DNA of 64,000 bases from Hymenobacter swuensis DY53 (GTDB lineage Bacteria; Bacteroidota; Bacteroidia; Cytophagales; Hymenobacteraceae): positions 3,100,001 to 3,164,000 of the forward strand of contig NZ_CP007145.1 of NCBI RefSeq assembly GCF_000576555.1. The letters run 5' to 3'. A model generated the notes under the pieces. The model was given only the letters and a program-made list of their open reading frames with translations, ran no database searches and was not told the origin of the DNA. Position numbers and translations under genes: made by a program. Of this stretch, positions 16,084 to 25,077 are shown piece after piece (position 1 is the stretch's first letter; each line of letters opens with the position of its first letter).

Positions 16084-19000
16084 ATGAACAAATTCATCCA
16101 AGGCATTATTGCCTTTTCGCTCAAAAACCGGGGTTTCGTGTTCCTGATGACGTTTGTCGTCATTGTGGCCGGGGTGATGAGCTACCGGAACACGCCGATT
16201 GAAGCCTTTCCGGACGTCACGAACACCGAAATTACCATCATCACGCAATGGCCCGGTCGCTCGGCCGAGGAGATTGAGAAGTTCGTGACGGCGCCCATCG
16301 AAATTGCGCTGAACCCAGTGCAGAAGAAAACTAGCATTCGCAGCACCACCCTGTTTGGGCTGTCGGTGGTGAAGGTGATTTTCGATGATGGCGTGGACGA
16401 TGCCTTTGCCCGGGTGCAGGTGAACAACCTGCTCAGCCAGGCCGACCTCCCCGAGGGTGCTGACCCCGACGTGCAGCCGCCCTACGGCCCCACCGGCGAG
16501 ATTTTCCGCTACACCCTCAAGAGCAAGGACAAAACCACCCGCGAGCTGAAAACCCTGCAGGACTGGGTGGTGGAGCGCAACCTGAAAGCCGTGCCCGGCG
16601 TGGCCGACGTGAACAGCTTCGGCGGCGAGGTGAAGGACTACGAAATTAGTGTGAACCCCGGCAAGCTCCAGGACCTGGGCCTTACCCCCCTCGACCTTTA
16701 CAACGCCATCCAGCGCAGCAACATCAACGTGGGCGGCGACGTGATAAACGAGGGCCAGCAGAACTACGTGGTGCGCGGCATCGGCCTGCTCAACAACATC
16801 GGCGACATCAACAATACGGTTATCAAGAACGTGAATGGCGCGCCCATTCTGGTGAAGGACGTGGCTATTGTGCACGAGTCGGCGCTGCCGCGGCTGGGCC
16901 GGGTGGGCCGCGGCCTGAACGACGACGTGCTGGAAGGCATTGTGGTGATGCGCAAGGGCGAAAACCCCTCTGAGGTCATTGCTCGCCTCAAAGACAAAGT
17001 AGCTGACCTTAACGACAAGATTCTGCCCGCCGACGTGAAGATTAAAACCTTCTACGACCGGCAGCAGCTCATCGACTTCTCGACTGAAACCGTGATTCAC
17101 AACCTGCTGGAAGGCATTGTGCTGGTGACGGTGATTGTGTTCGTGTTTATGGCCGACTGGCGCACCACGGTGGTGGTAAGCGTGATTATCCCGCTGGCTT
17201 TGCTGTTTGCCTTCATCTGCTTGCGGCTAAAAGGCATGTCGGCCAACCTACTCAGTATGGGCGCCATCGACTTCGGCATTATCATCGACGGGGCCGTGGT
17301 GATGGTGGAAGGGCTCTTTGTGGCCCTCGACCACAAGGCCCACAAAATGGGCATGGAGCGGTTCAACAAAGTCGCCAAGCTGGGCCTCATCAAGAAAACT
17401 GGCCGCGATATGGGCAAGGCCATTTTCTTCTCCAAGGCCATCATTATCACCGCGTTGCTACCCATATTTTCCTTCGAGAAAGTGGAAGGCAAGGTGTTCA
17501 GCCCGCTGGCCTGGACGCTGGGTTTTGCTCTGCTCGGCGCCCTGATTTTCACCCTCACGCTGGTGCCGGTACTGACTTCGATTCTGCTGAAAAAGAACGT
17601 GGTGGAGAAGGATAACTTTTTTGTGCGCGGTATCAACCGGGGCGCCCAGCGGTTCTTTTCCTTCACCTACGCCCGCAAAACTGCCAGCTTGTTGGTTGCC
17701 ACCGTGGCCGTGGTGCTGGGCATGGGCGCCTTCCACTTCCTGGGTTCCGAGTTCCTTCCCGAGTTGAACGAGGGCTCCATCTACGTGCGGGCCCAGCTGC
17801 CGCTGAGCATCAGCCTCGATGAGTCGAACAAGCTCTGCAACGAGATGCGTCGGGTATTCCTGTCGTTCCCCGAGGTAGGCGACGTGGTGAGCCAGACCGG
17901 CCGCCCCAACGACGGCACCGACCCCACCGGCTTCTACAACAACGAGTTTCTGGTGCAACTGAAGCACACCCCCGCGGTGGAGGCCGAAATGAAGCACAAG
18001 GACAAGCGCGAAGCCCTGATTGAGCACATGAAGGAAAAGCTCAACCGCTTCCCCGGCGTGGATTTCAACTTCTCCCAGCCCATCACCGACAACGTGGAGG
18101 AAGCCGCCTCGGGCGTGAAAGGCTCCATTGCGGTGAAGATTTACGGCACCGACCTGAAGCTGATGGAGGAAAAAGCCCGCCAGGTGTACGGCATACTCAA
18201 AAAGGTAAAGGGCATCGACGACCTGGGCGTGCTGCGCAACATTGGTCAGCCCGAGCTGCACGTGGACCTGGACGAGCAGCGCATGGCCCAGTACGGCGTG
18301 AGCAAAGCCGACGCCAACGCGGTGCTGGAAATGGCCGTGGGCGGCAAGCAGGCCTCGCAGATGTACGAGGGCGAGCGGAAATTTCTCATCCGGGTGCGCT
18401 ACCAGGAGCAGTTCCGCCAGACACCCGAGGAAATTGCCGCCCTCATGGTACCCACCCAAAACGGCACCACCATTCCCCTCTCCGAAATTGCCACCATCGG
18501 CGACGTCAACGGCCCCTCGCTCATCTACCGCGACGATAACCAGCGCTTCGCCGCCGTGAAGTTCAGCATCCGGGGCCGCGACATGGGCAGCACCATCGAG
18601 GAGGCCCAGAAAAAGGTAAACGCCGTGGTGAGCCTGCCCAAAGGTTACAGCATGAAATGGACCGGCGACTTCGAAAACCAGCGTCGCGCCACCCAGCGCC
18701 TCACGCAGGTAGTGCCGGTATCGTTGGCCCTCATCTTCTTCATCCTGTTTATCCTGTTCGGCAACCTGAAAGATGCCGGGCTGGTGCTCCTGAACGTGCC
18801 GTTTGCCATCATCGGCGGCATTGCGGCGTTGCTCATCACGCACACTAACTTCAGCATCTCGGCCGGTATCGGGTTCATTGCCCTGTTCGGTATCTGCATC
18901 CAGAACGGGGTGATTCTGATATCGGTATTCAAGCAGAACATGGTGCGCAAACTCAGCCTCGATACCAGCATCCACGAGGGCGTTACCAGCCGCGTCCGCC

Positions 19001-19245
19001 CCGTCGTCATGACCGCCCTGATGGCGACCATCGGCCTCATGCCCGCCGCCATGAGCACCGGCATCGGCTCCGAAACCTCCAAGCCCCTCGCCATTGTGGT
19101 TATCGGCGGCCTCATCACCGGCACCATCCTTACCCTGTTCATCTTCCCGCTGATATTCGAGCGCGCCTACTGCGCCCAACACACCCACTACGGCGACGAC
19201 CCACAGCTGCACCCCGAGCGGCAACAAGCCGTACTGGCGCATTAG
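16084..19245 (+). CDS. czcA: Heavy-metal RND efflux pump (CzcA/CusA family)
   Basis: The 1053-residue protein has the full RND layout: TM1 (residues 10-30), a large periplasmic domain to about 340, TM2-6, a second periplasmic domain, TM7-12. The TM4 proton-relay motif of heavy-metal RND pumps is present, DFGIIIDGAVVMVE with D396, D402 and E409. This DFGxxxDGA form is described for divalent-cation exporters (Co/Zn/Cd/Ni) rather than Cu/Ag pumps, so divalent metal export is favoured but not proven. The residue after the Glu is Gly instead of the usual Asn. It is the last gene of the TolC-adaptor-pump operon and ends at a strong terminator. The short His/Gln-rich tail contains HTHYGDD. Confidence 0.92.
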   Translation: MNKFIQGIIAFSLKNRGFVFLMTFVVIVAGVMSYRNTPIEAFPDVTNTEITIITQWPGRSAEEIEKFVTAPIEIALNPVQKKTSIRSTTLFGLSVVKVIFDDGVDDAFARVQVNNLLSQADLPEGADPDVQPPYGPTGEIFRYTLKSKDKTTRELKTLQDWVVERNLKAVPGVADVNSFGGEVKDYEISVNPGKLQDLGLTPLDLYNAIQRSNINVGGDVINEGQQNYVVRGIGLLNNIGDINNTVIKNVNGAPILVKDVAIVHESALPRLGRVGRGLNDDVLEGIVVMRKGENPSEVIARLKDKVADLNDKILPADVKIKTFYDRQQLIDFSTETVIHNLLEGIVLVTVIVFVFMADWRTTVVVSVIIPLALLFAFICLRLKGMSANLLSMGAIDFGIIIDGAVVMVEGLFVALDHKAHKMGMERFNKVAKLGLIKKTGRDMGKAIFFSKAIIITALLPIFSFEKVEGKVFSPLAWTLGFALLGALIFTLTLVPVLTSILLKKNVVEKDNFFVRGINRGAQRFFSFTYARKTASLLVATVAVVLGMGAFHFLGSEFLPELNEGSIYVRAQLPLSISLDESNKLCNEMRRVFLSFPEVGDVVSQTGRPNDGTDPTGFYNNEFLVQLKHTPAVEAEMKHKDKREALIEHMKEKLNRFPGVDFNFSQPITDNVEEAASGVKGSIAVKIYGTDLKLMEEKARQVYGILKKVKGIDDLGVLRNIGQPELHVDLDEQRMAQYGVSKADANAVLEMAVGGKQASQMYEGERKFLIRVRYQEQFRQTPEEIAALMVPTQNGTTIPLSEIATIGDVNGPSLIYRDDNQRFAAVKFSIRGRDMGSTIEEAQKKVNAVVSLPKGYSMKWTGDFENQRRATQRLTQVVPVSLALIFFILFILFGNLKDAGLVLLNVPFAIIGGIAALLITHTNFSISAGIGFIALFGICIQNGVILISVFKQNMVRKLSLDTSIHEGVTSRVRPVVMTALMATIGLMPAAMSTGIGSETSKPLAIVVIGGLITGTILTLFIFPLIFERAYCAQHTHYGDDPQLHPERQQAVLAH

Positions 19246-19255
19246 GTTGAAACAT

Positions 19256-19284
19256 AAAACGCCCGGTCATTGACCGGGCGTTTT
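19256..19284 (+). terminator. Rho-independent terminator of the efflux operon
   Basis: A perfect 14-bp stem (19256-19269 with 19271-19284, AAAACGCCCGGTCA) is followed by T residues, 10 bp after the pump stop. Confidence 0.88.
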
Positions 19285-19299
19285 GCTTGTATAGAACGA

Positions 19300-19394
19300 T
19301 GTAGAGACGCAATATTTTTCGTCTCGTCGTTGCTGATGTTGCTTGTCCAGAACCAATCGTTCAACGACGAGACGCAAAATATTGCGTCTCTACA
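19300..19394. repeat. Inverted repeat with 33-bp arms (GTAGAGACGCAATA family)
   Basis: Arms 19300-19332 and 19362-19394 pair at 32 of 33 positions with a 29-bp loop. A further partial copy of the terminal sequence, ATTGCGTCTCTAC, lies at 19451-19463, overlapping the 3' end of the esterase gene. This suggests the unit has been copied more than once. Confidence 0.85.
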
Positions 19395-19458
19395 CCGTTC
19401 AGCAACTGCTCTTGCGCCTACCAAATCAGCACGCGGCAAGACTCGAACTATTGCGTCT

Positions 19459-20334
19459 CTACTTCACCGCTACCCCACCCTTTTCCAGCACTTGCTGGAA
19501 GAACTGCACGTGGTAGGGCAGCGCGTTCTGCCAGTATTCCCAGGTGTGGGCGCCGGGCCGCTCGGTGTAATCGTGGGGGGTGTGGTTGTACACGAGGCGG
19601 CGGTGCACTTCGCGGTTGATTTCGATGAGGAAGTCGTCCACGCCGCAGTCGATGATCAGGGGCAGGCCGTTGGTATAAAGTTTATCGGTCATGTTGACCA
19701 CCGAATTGGCGCTGTATGGGCTGGGCGCGGGTGTTTCGGGGCCGAGGATGGGGTTGAACAGGCTCTGCCGCTGCTGGGCTTCCTGGGGGTTCAGCTTGCG
19801 GTTAGTAATGCTCATGTCCAGGGCGCCGCTCATGCTGCCGGCCGCCGCAAACAGCTCCGGGTGCCGCCCTGAGAGGTACAAAGCCCCGTGCCCGCCCATC
19901 GACAGACCCGAAATAACTCGGCCTTCTTTGCGCGCTACGGTGCGGTACCGCTGGTCGATGGCCCCGATTACGTCCTTGGTAATGTAGGTTTCAAACTGGC
20001 TGCCGGGATTTACCGGCGAGTCGAGGTAGAAGCTGAACGTTTCGCCCTCGGGCATGACGATGATCAGGTTGTACTGGTCGGCGAGGCGGTGGATGAGGGT
20101 TTTGTCGGGCGTTTTGCTGCTCCAGTCGGCGAAGTGGCCGTAGGCGCCGTGCAGCAGGTAGAGCACAGGGTAGCGGGACTTCTTGTTCTTGGAGTAGGAG
20201 GCCGGCACCGCCACGGCGGCCTTGTAGGTGCGCTGCATGGCGGCACTGGCAATGGCCACGGTATCGACGGTGGCGGCGCGGGCGGCGGGGCCCAGCAGCA
20301 GCAGTAGCACCAGTAGGCGTAGGACGTTTTTCAT
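19459..20334 (-). CDS. Secreted alpha/beta-hydrolase esterase
   Basis: The protein is 291 residues from ATG 20334 (MKNVLRLLVLLLLLGPAARA), with a signal peptide cleaved after about residue 20. It belongs to the esterase D / putative esterase family. It has the oxyanion-region YLLHGAYGHFADW, nucleophile elbow GLSMGGHGAL, an Asp in IIDCGVDDFL, and the catalytic His in GAHTWEYWQNALPYHV. Family members hydrolyse acyl esters, including feruloyl or glycan acetyl groups; the substrate here is unknown. An in-frame upstream extension to 20409 has no signal-peptide logic. The last codons overlap the copied repeat end ATTGCGTCTCTAC. Confidence 0.88.
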   Translation of the reverse strand: MKNVLRLLVLLLLLGPAARAATVDTVAIASAAMQRTYKAAVAVPASYSKNKKSRYPVLYLLHGAYGHFADWSSKTPDKTLIHRLADQYNLIIVMPEGETFSFYLDSPVNPGSQFETYITKDVIGAIDQRYRTVARKEGRVISGLSMGGHGALYLSGRHPELFAAAGSMSGALDMSITNRKLNPQEAQQRQSLFNPILGPETPAPSPYSANSVVNMTDKLYTNGLPLIIDCGVDDFLIEINREVHRRLVYNHTPHDYTERPGAHTWEYWQNALPYHVQFFQQVLEKGGVAVK

Positions 20335-20498
20335 GGAAGGGAAATGGATACAGGGGTACAGACGCGGATTTGTGACGGCTCGTTGCGGATGCCGGCCTGA
20401 CAGGAGCAAAAGGCCCCGAAATACCAGGGTCCACTCCCCAACGCGCCGGGCCTAAATTGCGTCTTTATCAGCACGTTTCACCTTCTACTCCGCCTACT

Positions 20499-21392
20499 AT
20501 GCCTGCTTCCGCTACTTTCTGGCCCGCCCTGCCCCTGGCCGCCTGGGCCGATACCCTCGCCACGCTGCACATGTACTCGCAAGTGGTGGGCAAAATTCGA
20601 ATGGCCAGCACCCCGCTCGTCAACCACTTCTGGAACGTGCCGCTCTATGTTTCGGCCCGGGGCCTCACCACCTCGGCTATGCCCTACGAAGGCCGCAGCT
20701 TCCAGATTGACTTCGACTTCCTCGACCACCAGCTCATCATCCGGTGCAGCGACGGGGCCGAGCAGCGCCTGGCTCTGCAGCCCCGCTCCGTGGCCGCCTT
20801 CTACCACGAAGTGCAGCGGATGCTGGCCGAGTTGGGCATCCAAGTAAACATCTGGCCGGTGCCAGTGGAAATCGAAAACCCGATTCCGTTTGCTGAGGAC
20901 GAGCAACACGCCAGCTACGACCCCGAGGCGGCCCAGCGGTTCTGGCGCGCCCTCACCCTCATTACGCCCGTGCTGGAGCAGTTCCGGGCCGGGTTCATCG
21001 GCAAATGCAGCCCGGTGCATTTCTTCTGGGGCTCGTTTGACCTGGCCGTGACGCGCTTTTCCGGCCGCTTGGCCGCGCCGCGCCCCGGTGCCGATGGCAT
21101 CACCCGCGAAGCCTACTCTCACGAGGTCATTAGCCACGGCTTCTGGCCCGGCGGCAACGGGCAGGAGGCCGCTTTCTACGCCTACACCGCGCCCGCCCCG
21201 GCTGGGTTTGCTGAGGCTCCGGTGCAACCCGGCACTGCTTTCTACAGCCAGGAATTAGGTGAGTTTCTGCTGCCCTACGAAGCTGTGCGCGCTGCTCCTG
21301 ATCCTGCTGCCGTACTGCGCGAGTTTCTGGAAAGCACTTACGCGGCGGGCGCCAATCTGGCCGGCTGGGACCGGCCGTCCCTGGAACGTTAG
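20499..21392 (+). CDS. DUF5996 family protein
   Basis: The protein is 297 residues from ATG 20499 (MPASATFWPALPLAAWADTL). It matches the DUF5996 family, with the N-terminal segment TLATLHMYSQVVGKIRMASTP, FWNVPLYVSARGLTTSAMPY, and the later CSPVHFFWGSFDLAVTRFSGR and SHEVISHGFWPGG. No signal peptide or membrane segment is seen, so it is cytoplasmic. Function is unknown for the family. It is divergent from the esterase (164-bp gap). The conserved His/Trp/Phe-rich patches could form a binding pocket. Confidence 0.82.
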   Translation: MPASATFWPALPLAAWADTLATLHMYSQVVGKIRMASTPLVNHFWNVPLYVSARGLTTSAMPYEGRSFQIDFDFLDHQLIIRCSDGAEQRLALQPRSVAAFYHEVQRMLAELGIQVNIWPVPVEIENPIPFAEDEQHASYDPEAAQRFWRALTLITPVLEQFRAGFIGKCSPVHFFWGSFDLAVTRFSGRLAAPRPGADGITREAYSHEVISHGFWPGGNGQEAAFYAYTAPAPAGFAEAPVQPGTAFYSQELGEFLLPYEAVRAAPDPAAVLREFLESTYAAGANLAGWDRPSLER

Positions 21393-21520
21393 GCCTTTTT
21401 GCCTGCTCCAGGCAACGCTTGCGGGGAACAAACGCGTCTATGAATTATGCTGCCGGACTACCGCATCTGTGCCAAAAAGTTTGCAACTAGCAGCCTGATT
21501 TCACTCTCCTCTTCCCTGCT

Positions 21521-23992
21521 ATGACCAAAGCTTTCCTCCTGAGCCTGGGGTTGCTGGCCGCCGCGCCCGCCCTGGCCCAGCAAGCCCCCGCCCGTCCTGA
21601 TTCCACCGTCCTGCAGCAGTACCGCGAGTCGGCCCGCAAAGTCAACGCCCTGGTACACACCAAACTGGATGTGCGCTTCGATTACGCCAAACGCCAGCTT
21701 ATCGGCAAGGAATGGGTAACGCTGCAGCCCTTTGCTTACGCCACCGACTCGCTGCGGCTCGATGCCAAAGGCATGGATATCAAATCGGTGACGATGGTGA
21801 ACGGCACCGACACCAAGACCCTAAAGTACCGCTACAACAACGAGCAGCTCGACATTGACCTGGACCGCCTATATGCCCCCGGTCAGCAGTACACTGTGTA
21901 TCTGGAGTACGTAGCCAAGCCCGAAGAGTTGAAGGCTAAAGGCAGCGCCGCTATTACCGATGCCAAGGGCCTGTATTTCATCAACCCTGACAGCACCGAG
22001 GCCGGCAAACCCCGCCAGATCTGGACCCAGGGCGAGACGGAAAGCTCCTCGGCCTGGTTCCCGACCATTGACCGTACCAACCAGAAAACTACCGCCGAAA
22101 TCAGCATGACGGTGCCCGCGCGCTACGTCACGCTCAGCAACGGCGCTCTCACGGCCCAGAAGCAAAACCCCGACGGCACCCGCACCGACACTTGGAAGCA
22201 GGAGCTGCCCCACGCGCCTTACCTGTTCATGATGGCCGTGGGCGACTTCAAGATTGCCAAGGATACCTGGCGCGGTAAGGAAGTGAGCTATTATCTGGAG
22301 CCCAAGTACGCACCCTTCGCCAAGCAGATTTTCGGCAATACGCCCGAAATGCTGGAGTTTTTCTCCCAGCGCCTCGGCGTGGAGTACGCCTGGAACAAGT
22401 ATGCCCAGGTGGTGGTGCGCGACTACGTGAGCGGAGCCATGGAAAACACCTCGGCCACACTGCACGGGGAGTTTTTGCAGAAGGATGCCCGTGAACTGCT
22501 GGATGCCGAGTACGCCAACGGCGAATCGGTCATTGCCCACGAGCTGTTCCACCAGTGGTTTGGCGACTTGGTAACGGCCGAAAGCTGGAGCAACCTGACG
22601 GTGAACGAGTCGTTTGCCGACTTCTCGGAAGCCCTCTGGGCCGAGCACAAGTACGGCCAGGACGCCGGTGATGCCCACGCCTACATAAACATGCGCAACT
22701 ACCTGCGCAGCCCCAAAGACGCCCAGAAGCACCTCGTGCGCTTCCACTACGCCGACAAGGAGGACATGTTTGATCTGGTAAGCTACCAGAAGGGCGGCCA
22801 GATTCTGAACATGCTCCGCAGCCACCTCGGCGACGACGTGTTCTTCGGCGGCCTCAAAAAGTACCTGACCGATAACAAGTTCGGCACCGGCGAAGCCCAT
22901 CAGCTGCGTTTGGCCCTGGAGGCCGTGTCGGGCCAGGATCTGAACTGGTTCTTTAACCAATGGTACTACGGCACCGGCCACCCCGTGGTGACTATTGATT
23001 ACGCATATGATGCTGCCCGCAAGGAGCAGGCCGTCACCATCAAGCAAACCCAGCCCGGCACCGTTTTCCAGCTGCCGATGGCGGTGGATGTGTACGTGAA
23101 TGGCAAAGCCCAGCGGCATCAGGTGGTCATGACCCAGGCCACCGAAACCTTCCGCTTCCCGGCTGCCAGCAAGCCTACCTTGGTAAACGTGGATGCCGAA
23201 AAGGTGCTGCTGTGGCAGAAAACCGATAACAAGCCTTTCGCCGAATTCGCCTACCAGTTCAAGAACGGCCCGCGCTACGTTGACCGGCGCGAAGCCGTGG
23301 CCGCTGCCACCGCCCTGCCCCCTACCGATGCTGCCGCCCGTCAGCTGTTGCTGTCGGCCCTAAACGACAAGCACACCGGCCTGCGCATGGCCGCTTTGGC
23401 CGGCCTCAAGCTCGATGATAAAGCCGTGCAGAAAGCCGCCGCGCCGGCTATTCGCAAGCAGTTGGCTCAGGAGAAAAACACCAACGTACAGGCTGCCTTG
23501 CTGGGAGCCCTCGGTCGGCTGAAGGATAAGAAGGACGAAAAAATCTTTACTAAATCCCTCGAAAGCCAGTCGTATGTAGTGCAGGGCGCAGCGCTGGAAG
23601 GCCTGGCCGCCGTGCAGCCCAAAGCTGCTCTGGCCCGCGCCAAAACCTTGGAGCCCACGGCCAAAGGAGCCGTGGCCAACGCCATTGCCAGCGTGTACGC
23701 CGAGCAGGGCGACGCCAGCACCTGGCCCTACGTGCGCAACCGCTTCGATGCGGCCGGACCGCAGGATAAGTTTCAGCTGCTGGAAAGTCTGGTGGGGTAC
23801 ATGACGCGTCTCTCCGATGCAACCGTGCTCAACGAAGGCACGGAGCGCCTGCAGAAACTGGCCGTGCAGTATAAAAAGTACGGCGTGGACGAGCCCATTC
23901 TGCAAATGCTGGACAAGGTGAAGCAGAGCAAGCCTGCCGACCAGCAGGCTACCGTACAGGCCGCCATGGACGCCATCAAGAAGGCTGAGTAA
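21521..23992 (+). CDS. M1-family metallo-aminopeptidase with HEAT-like C-terminal region
   Basis: The 823-residue protein has a signal peptide (MTKAFLLSLGLLAAAPALAQ). The M1 beta-sandwich domain comes first, then GAMENTSATL (exopeptidase motif) and the zinc site H340-E341-x2-H344 with the third ligand E363 in NESFAD. The Tyr of SYQKGG is further on. Residues 560-823 form a repeat-rich helical region with Ala-rich HEAT-like units. It should remove N-terminal residues from peptides in the periplasm or at the surface. Homologues of this layout are common in Bacteroidota. It is a single gene with its own terminator. Confidence 0.92.
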   Translation: MTKAFLLSLGLLAAAPALAQQAPARPDSTVLQQYRESARKVNALVHTKLDVRFDYAKRQLIGKEWVTLQPFAYATDSLRLDAKGMDIKSVTMVNGTDTKTLKYRYNNEQLDIDLDRLYAPGQQYTVYLEYVAKPEELKAKGSAAITDAKGLYFINPDSTEAGKPRQIWTQGETESSSAWFPTIDRTNQKTTAEISMTVPARYVTLSNGALTAQKQNPDGTRTDTWKQELPHAPYLFMMAVGDFKIAKDTWRGKEVSYYLEPKYAPFAKQIFGNTPEMLEFFSQRLGVEYAWNKYAQVVVRDYVSGAMENTSATLHGEFLQKDARELLDAEYANGESVIAHELFHQWFGDLVTAESWSNLTVNESFADFSEALWAEHKYGQDAGDAHAYINMRNYLRSPKDAQKHLVRFHYADKEDMFDLVSYQKGGQILNMLRSHLGDDVFFGGLKKYLTDNKFGTGEAHQLRLALEAVSGQDLNWFFNQWYYGTGHPVVTIDYAYDAARKEQAVTIKQTQPGTVFQLPMAVDVYVNGKAQRHQVVMTQATETFRFPAASKPTLVNVDAEKVLLWQKTDNKPFAEFAYQFKNGPRYVDRREAVAAATALPPTDAAARQLLLSALNDKHTGLRMAALAGLKLDDKAVQKAAAPAIRKQLAQEKNTNVQAALLGALGRLKDKKDEKIFTKSLESQSYVVQGAALEGLAAVQPKAALARAKTLEPTAKGAVANAIASVYAEQGDASTWPYVRNRFDAAGPQDKFQLLESLVGYMTRLSDATVLNEGTERLQKLAVQYKKYGVDEPILQMLDKVKQSKPADQQATVQAAMDAIKKAE

Positions 23993-24015
23993 TTTCCCTG
24001 TTTCTTGATTTTATC

Positions 24016-24047
24016 AAAAAGGCCGGACGCTGTTCCGGCCTTTTTTT
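24016..24047 (+). terminator. Rho-independent terminator of the aminopeptidase gene
   Basis: The stem AAAAAGGCCGGA/TCCGGCCTTTTT encloses a short loop and ends in a T7 run, 24 bp after the stop. Confidence 0.9.
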
Positions 24048-24181
24048 GTGGGTGTCATTAGGCCGGCAACAGCCTCTATATGGATGAATTTCAACGATTA
24101 ACTGGCAACGCAAATACGCGAGCCGGGTTACGCCATCTTCTAAAAATCGAACTTTTATGCGCTGGGTGGCGTCGGAGGGAC

Positions 24182-25030
24182 ATGCGTACGACCACTCTGC
24201 TGACCGCCGGGGCTTTGCTTCTGGCCGGCCCGGCCCGCACCCTGGCCCAGACCACCGACCCCAACGCCACCAACGGCGAGTCGCCCTTTGTGCGCCTGCT
24301 CCGCCCCGACCGGCCCGGGCAGACCGTTACCACCAACATGCTGTATCCCGGCCAGTTTCAGCTGGAAACCGGCCTGACCCGCGCCGAAGCAGGCGGCAGC
24401 GTGGGCTACCCCGGGCGTACGGCTTGGGGCAGTACGCTGCGCGTGGGCTTCTTCAACCACATTGAACTGCGCGCCACGCAGCATTACCTGCTGGCTCCGC
24501 CCGCCACCCGCCTCACTGATGGCGCCCCAACTCCTTACGCCGGTCCGAATGGGTTTGCGCCGCTTAATGTAGGAGCCAAATTCCTGGCTTCCAGCACGCA
24601 GAATGCCCGCTCGCAGGTGGTTGTGCTCTTCGATATGAACCTGCGCAACGGCAACGCCAGCTTCGGAGAGAAGCAGTTTGAGCCCGGTGGGCGTTTGCTG
24701 GTTTCGCAACAGTTGGGGCAACGGTTTGGGCTGGAAGGCAACTTTGGCTTCCGGCAGCGCGGTTTCAAGGCCGAAGGCACCAAGCAAGGCCAGTACCTGA
24801 CGACACTGGCCCTCAACGGCCCGATCGGACCATCCACCCATTTTGGCTTTCTGGCCGAAACCTATGCCACCTGGCAGCGGCAGCAGGGCTGGCGGCCGGG
24901 CCTCACCTCAGGCCTATACTACCGCCCCGCGCCCGGCCTGCGCCTCGATGTGACGGCTGGCCACGGCCTCAGTACCAACGCCGGCGGCCTGACCGTAGGA
25001 GCAGGCTTGGCCATAAGGCTGGGCAACTAG
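24182..25030 (+). CDS. Outer-membrane beta-barrel protein (transporter-like, phenol-degradation family type)
   Basis: The protein is 282 residues from ATG 24182 (MRTTTLLTAGALLLAGPARTLAQ) with a cleavable signal. After a short polar segment it shows alternating strands ending at aromatic residues, e.g. PGQFQLETGLTRAEAGG, TLRVGFFNHIELRATQHYLL and THFGFLAETYATW. This is the pattern of the MetA-pathway / transporter outer-membrane proteins, which also carry the DRPGQTVTTNMLYPGQFQLETG start seen here. Substrate is unknown. The longer frame to 24080 adds no signal peptide and is rejected. It is convergent with the SUMF1-like gene, with a shared terminator. Confidence 0.75.
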   Translation: MRTTTLLTAGALLLAGPARTLAQTTDPNATNGESPFVRLLRPDRPGQTVTTNMLYPGQFQLETGLTRAEAGGSVGYPGRTAWGSTLRVGFFNHIELRATQHYLLAPPATRLTDGAPTPYAGPNGFAPLNVGAKFLASSTQNARSQVVVLFDMNLRNGNASFGEKQFEPGGRLLVSQQLGQRFGLEGNFGFRQRGFKAEGTKQGQYLTTLALNGPIGPSTHFGFLAETYATWQRQQGWRPGLTSGLYYRPAPGLRLDVTAGHGLSTNAGGLTVGAGLAIRLGN

Positions 25031-25040
25031 TGCTTACCTG

Positions 25041-25077
25041 AGCAATTGGCAATCCGATGACTAGATTGCCAATTGCT
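25041..25077. terminator. Bidirectional hairpin between convergent genes
   Basis: A perfect 14-bp stem (AGCAATTGGCAATC, 25041-25054 with 25064-25077) lies between the convergent stops at 25030 and 25078. Short T runs follow in both directions. Confidence 0.8.

Noticed and set aside
17458..19242. 594-codon ORF antisense to the RND pump gene
   Set aside because: His/Val/Gly-rich translation typical of the reverse frame of a GC-rich gene; the sense strand encodes a complete RND pump.
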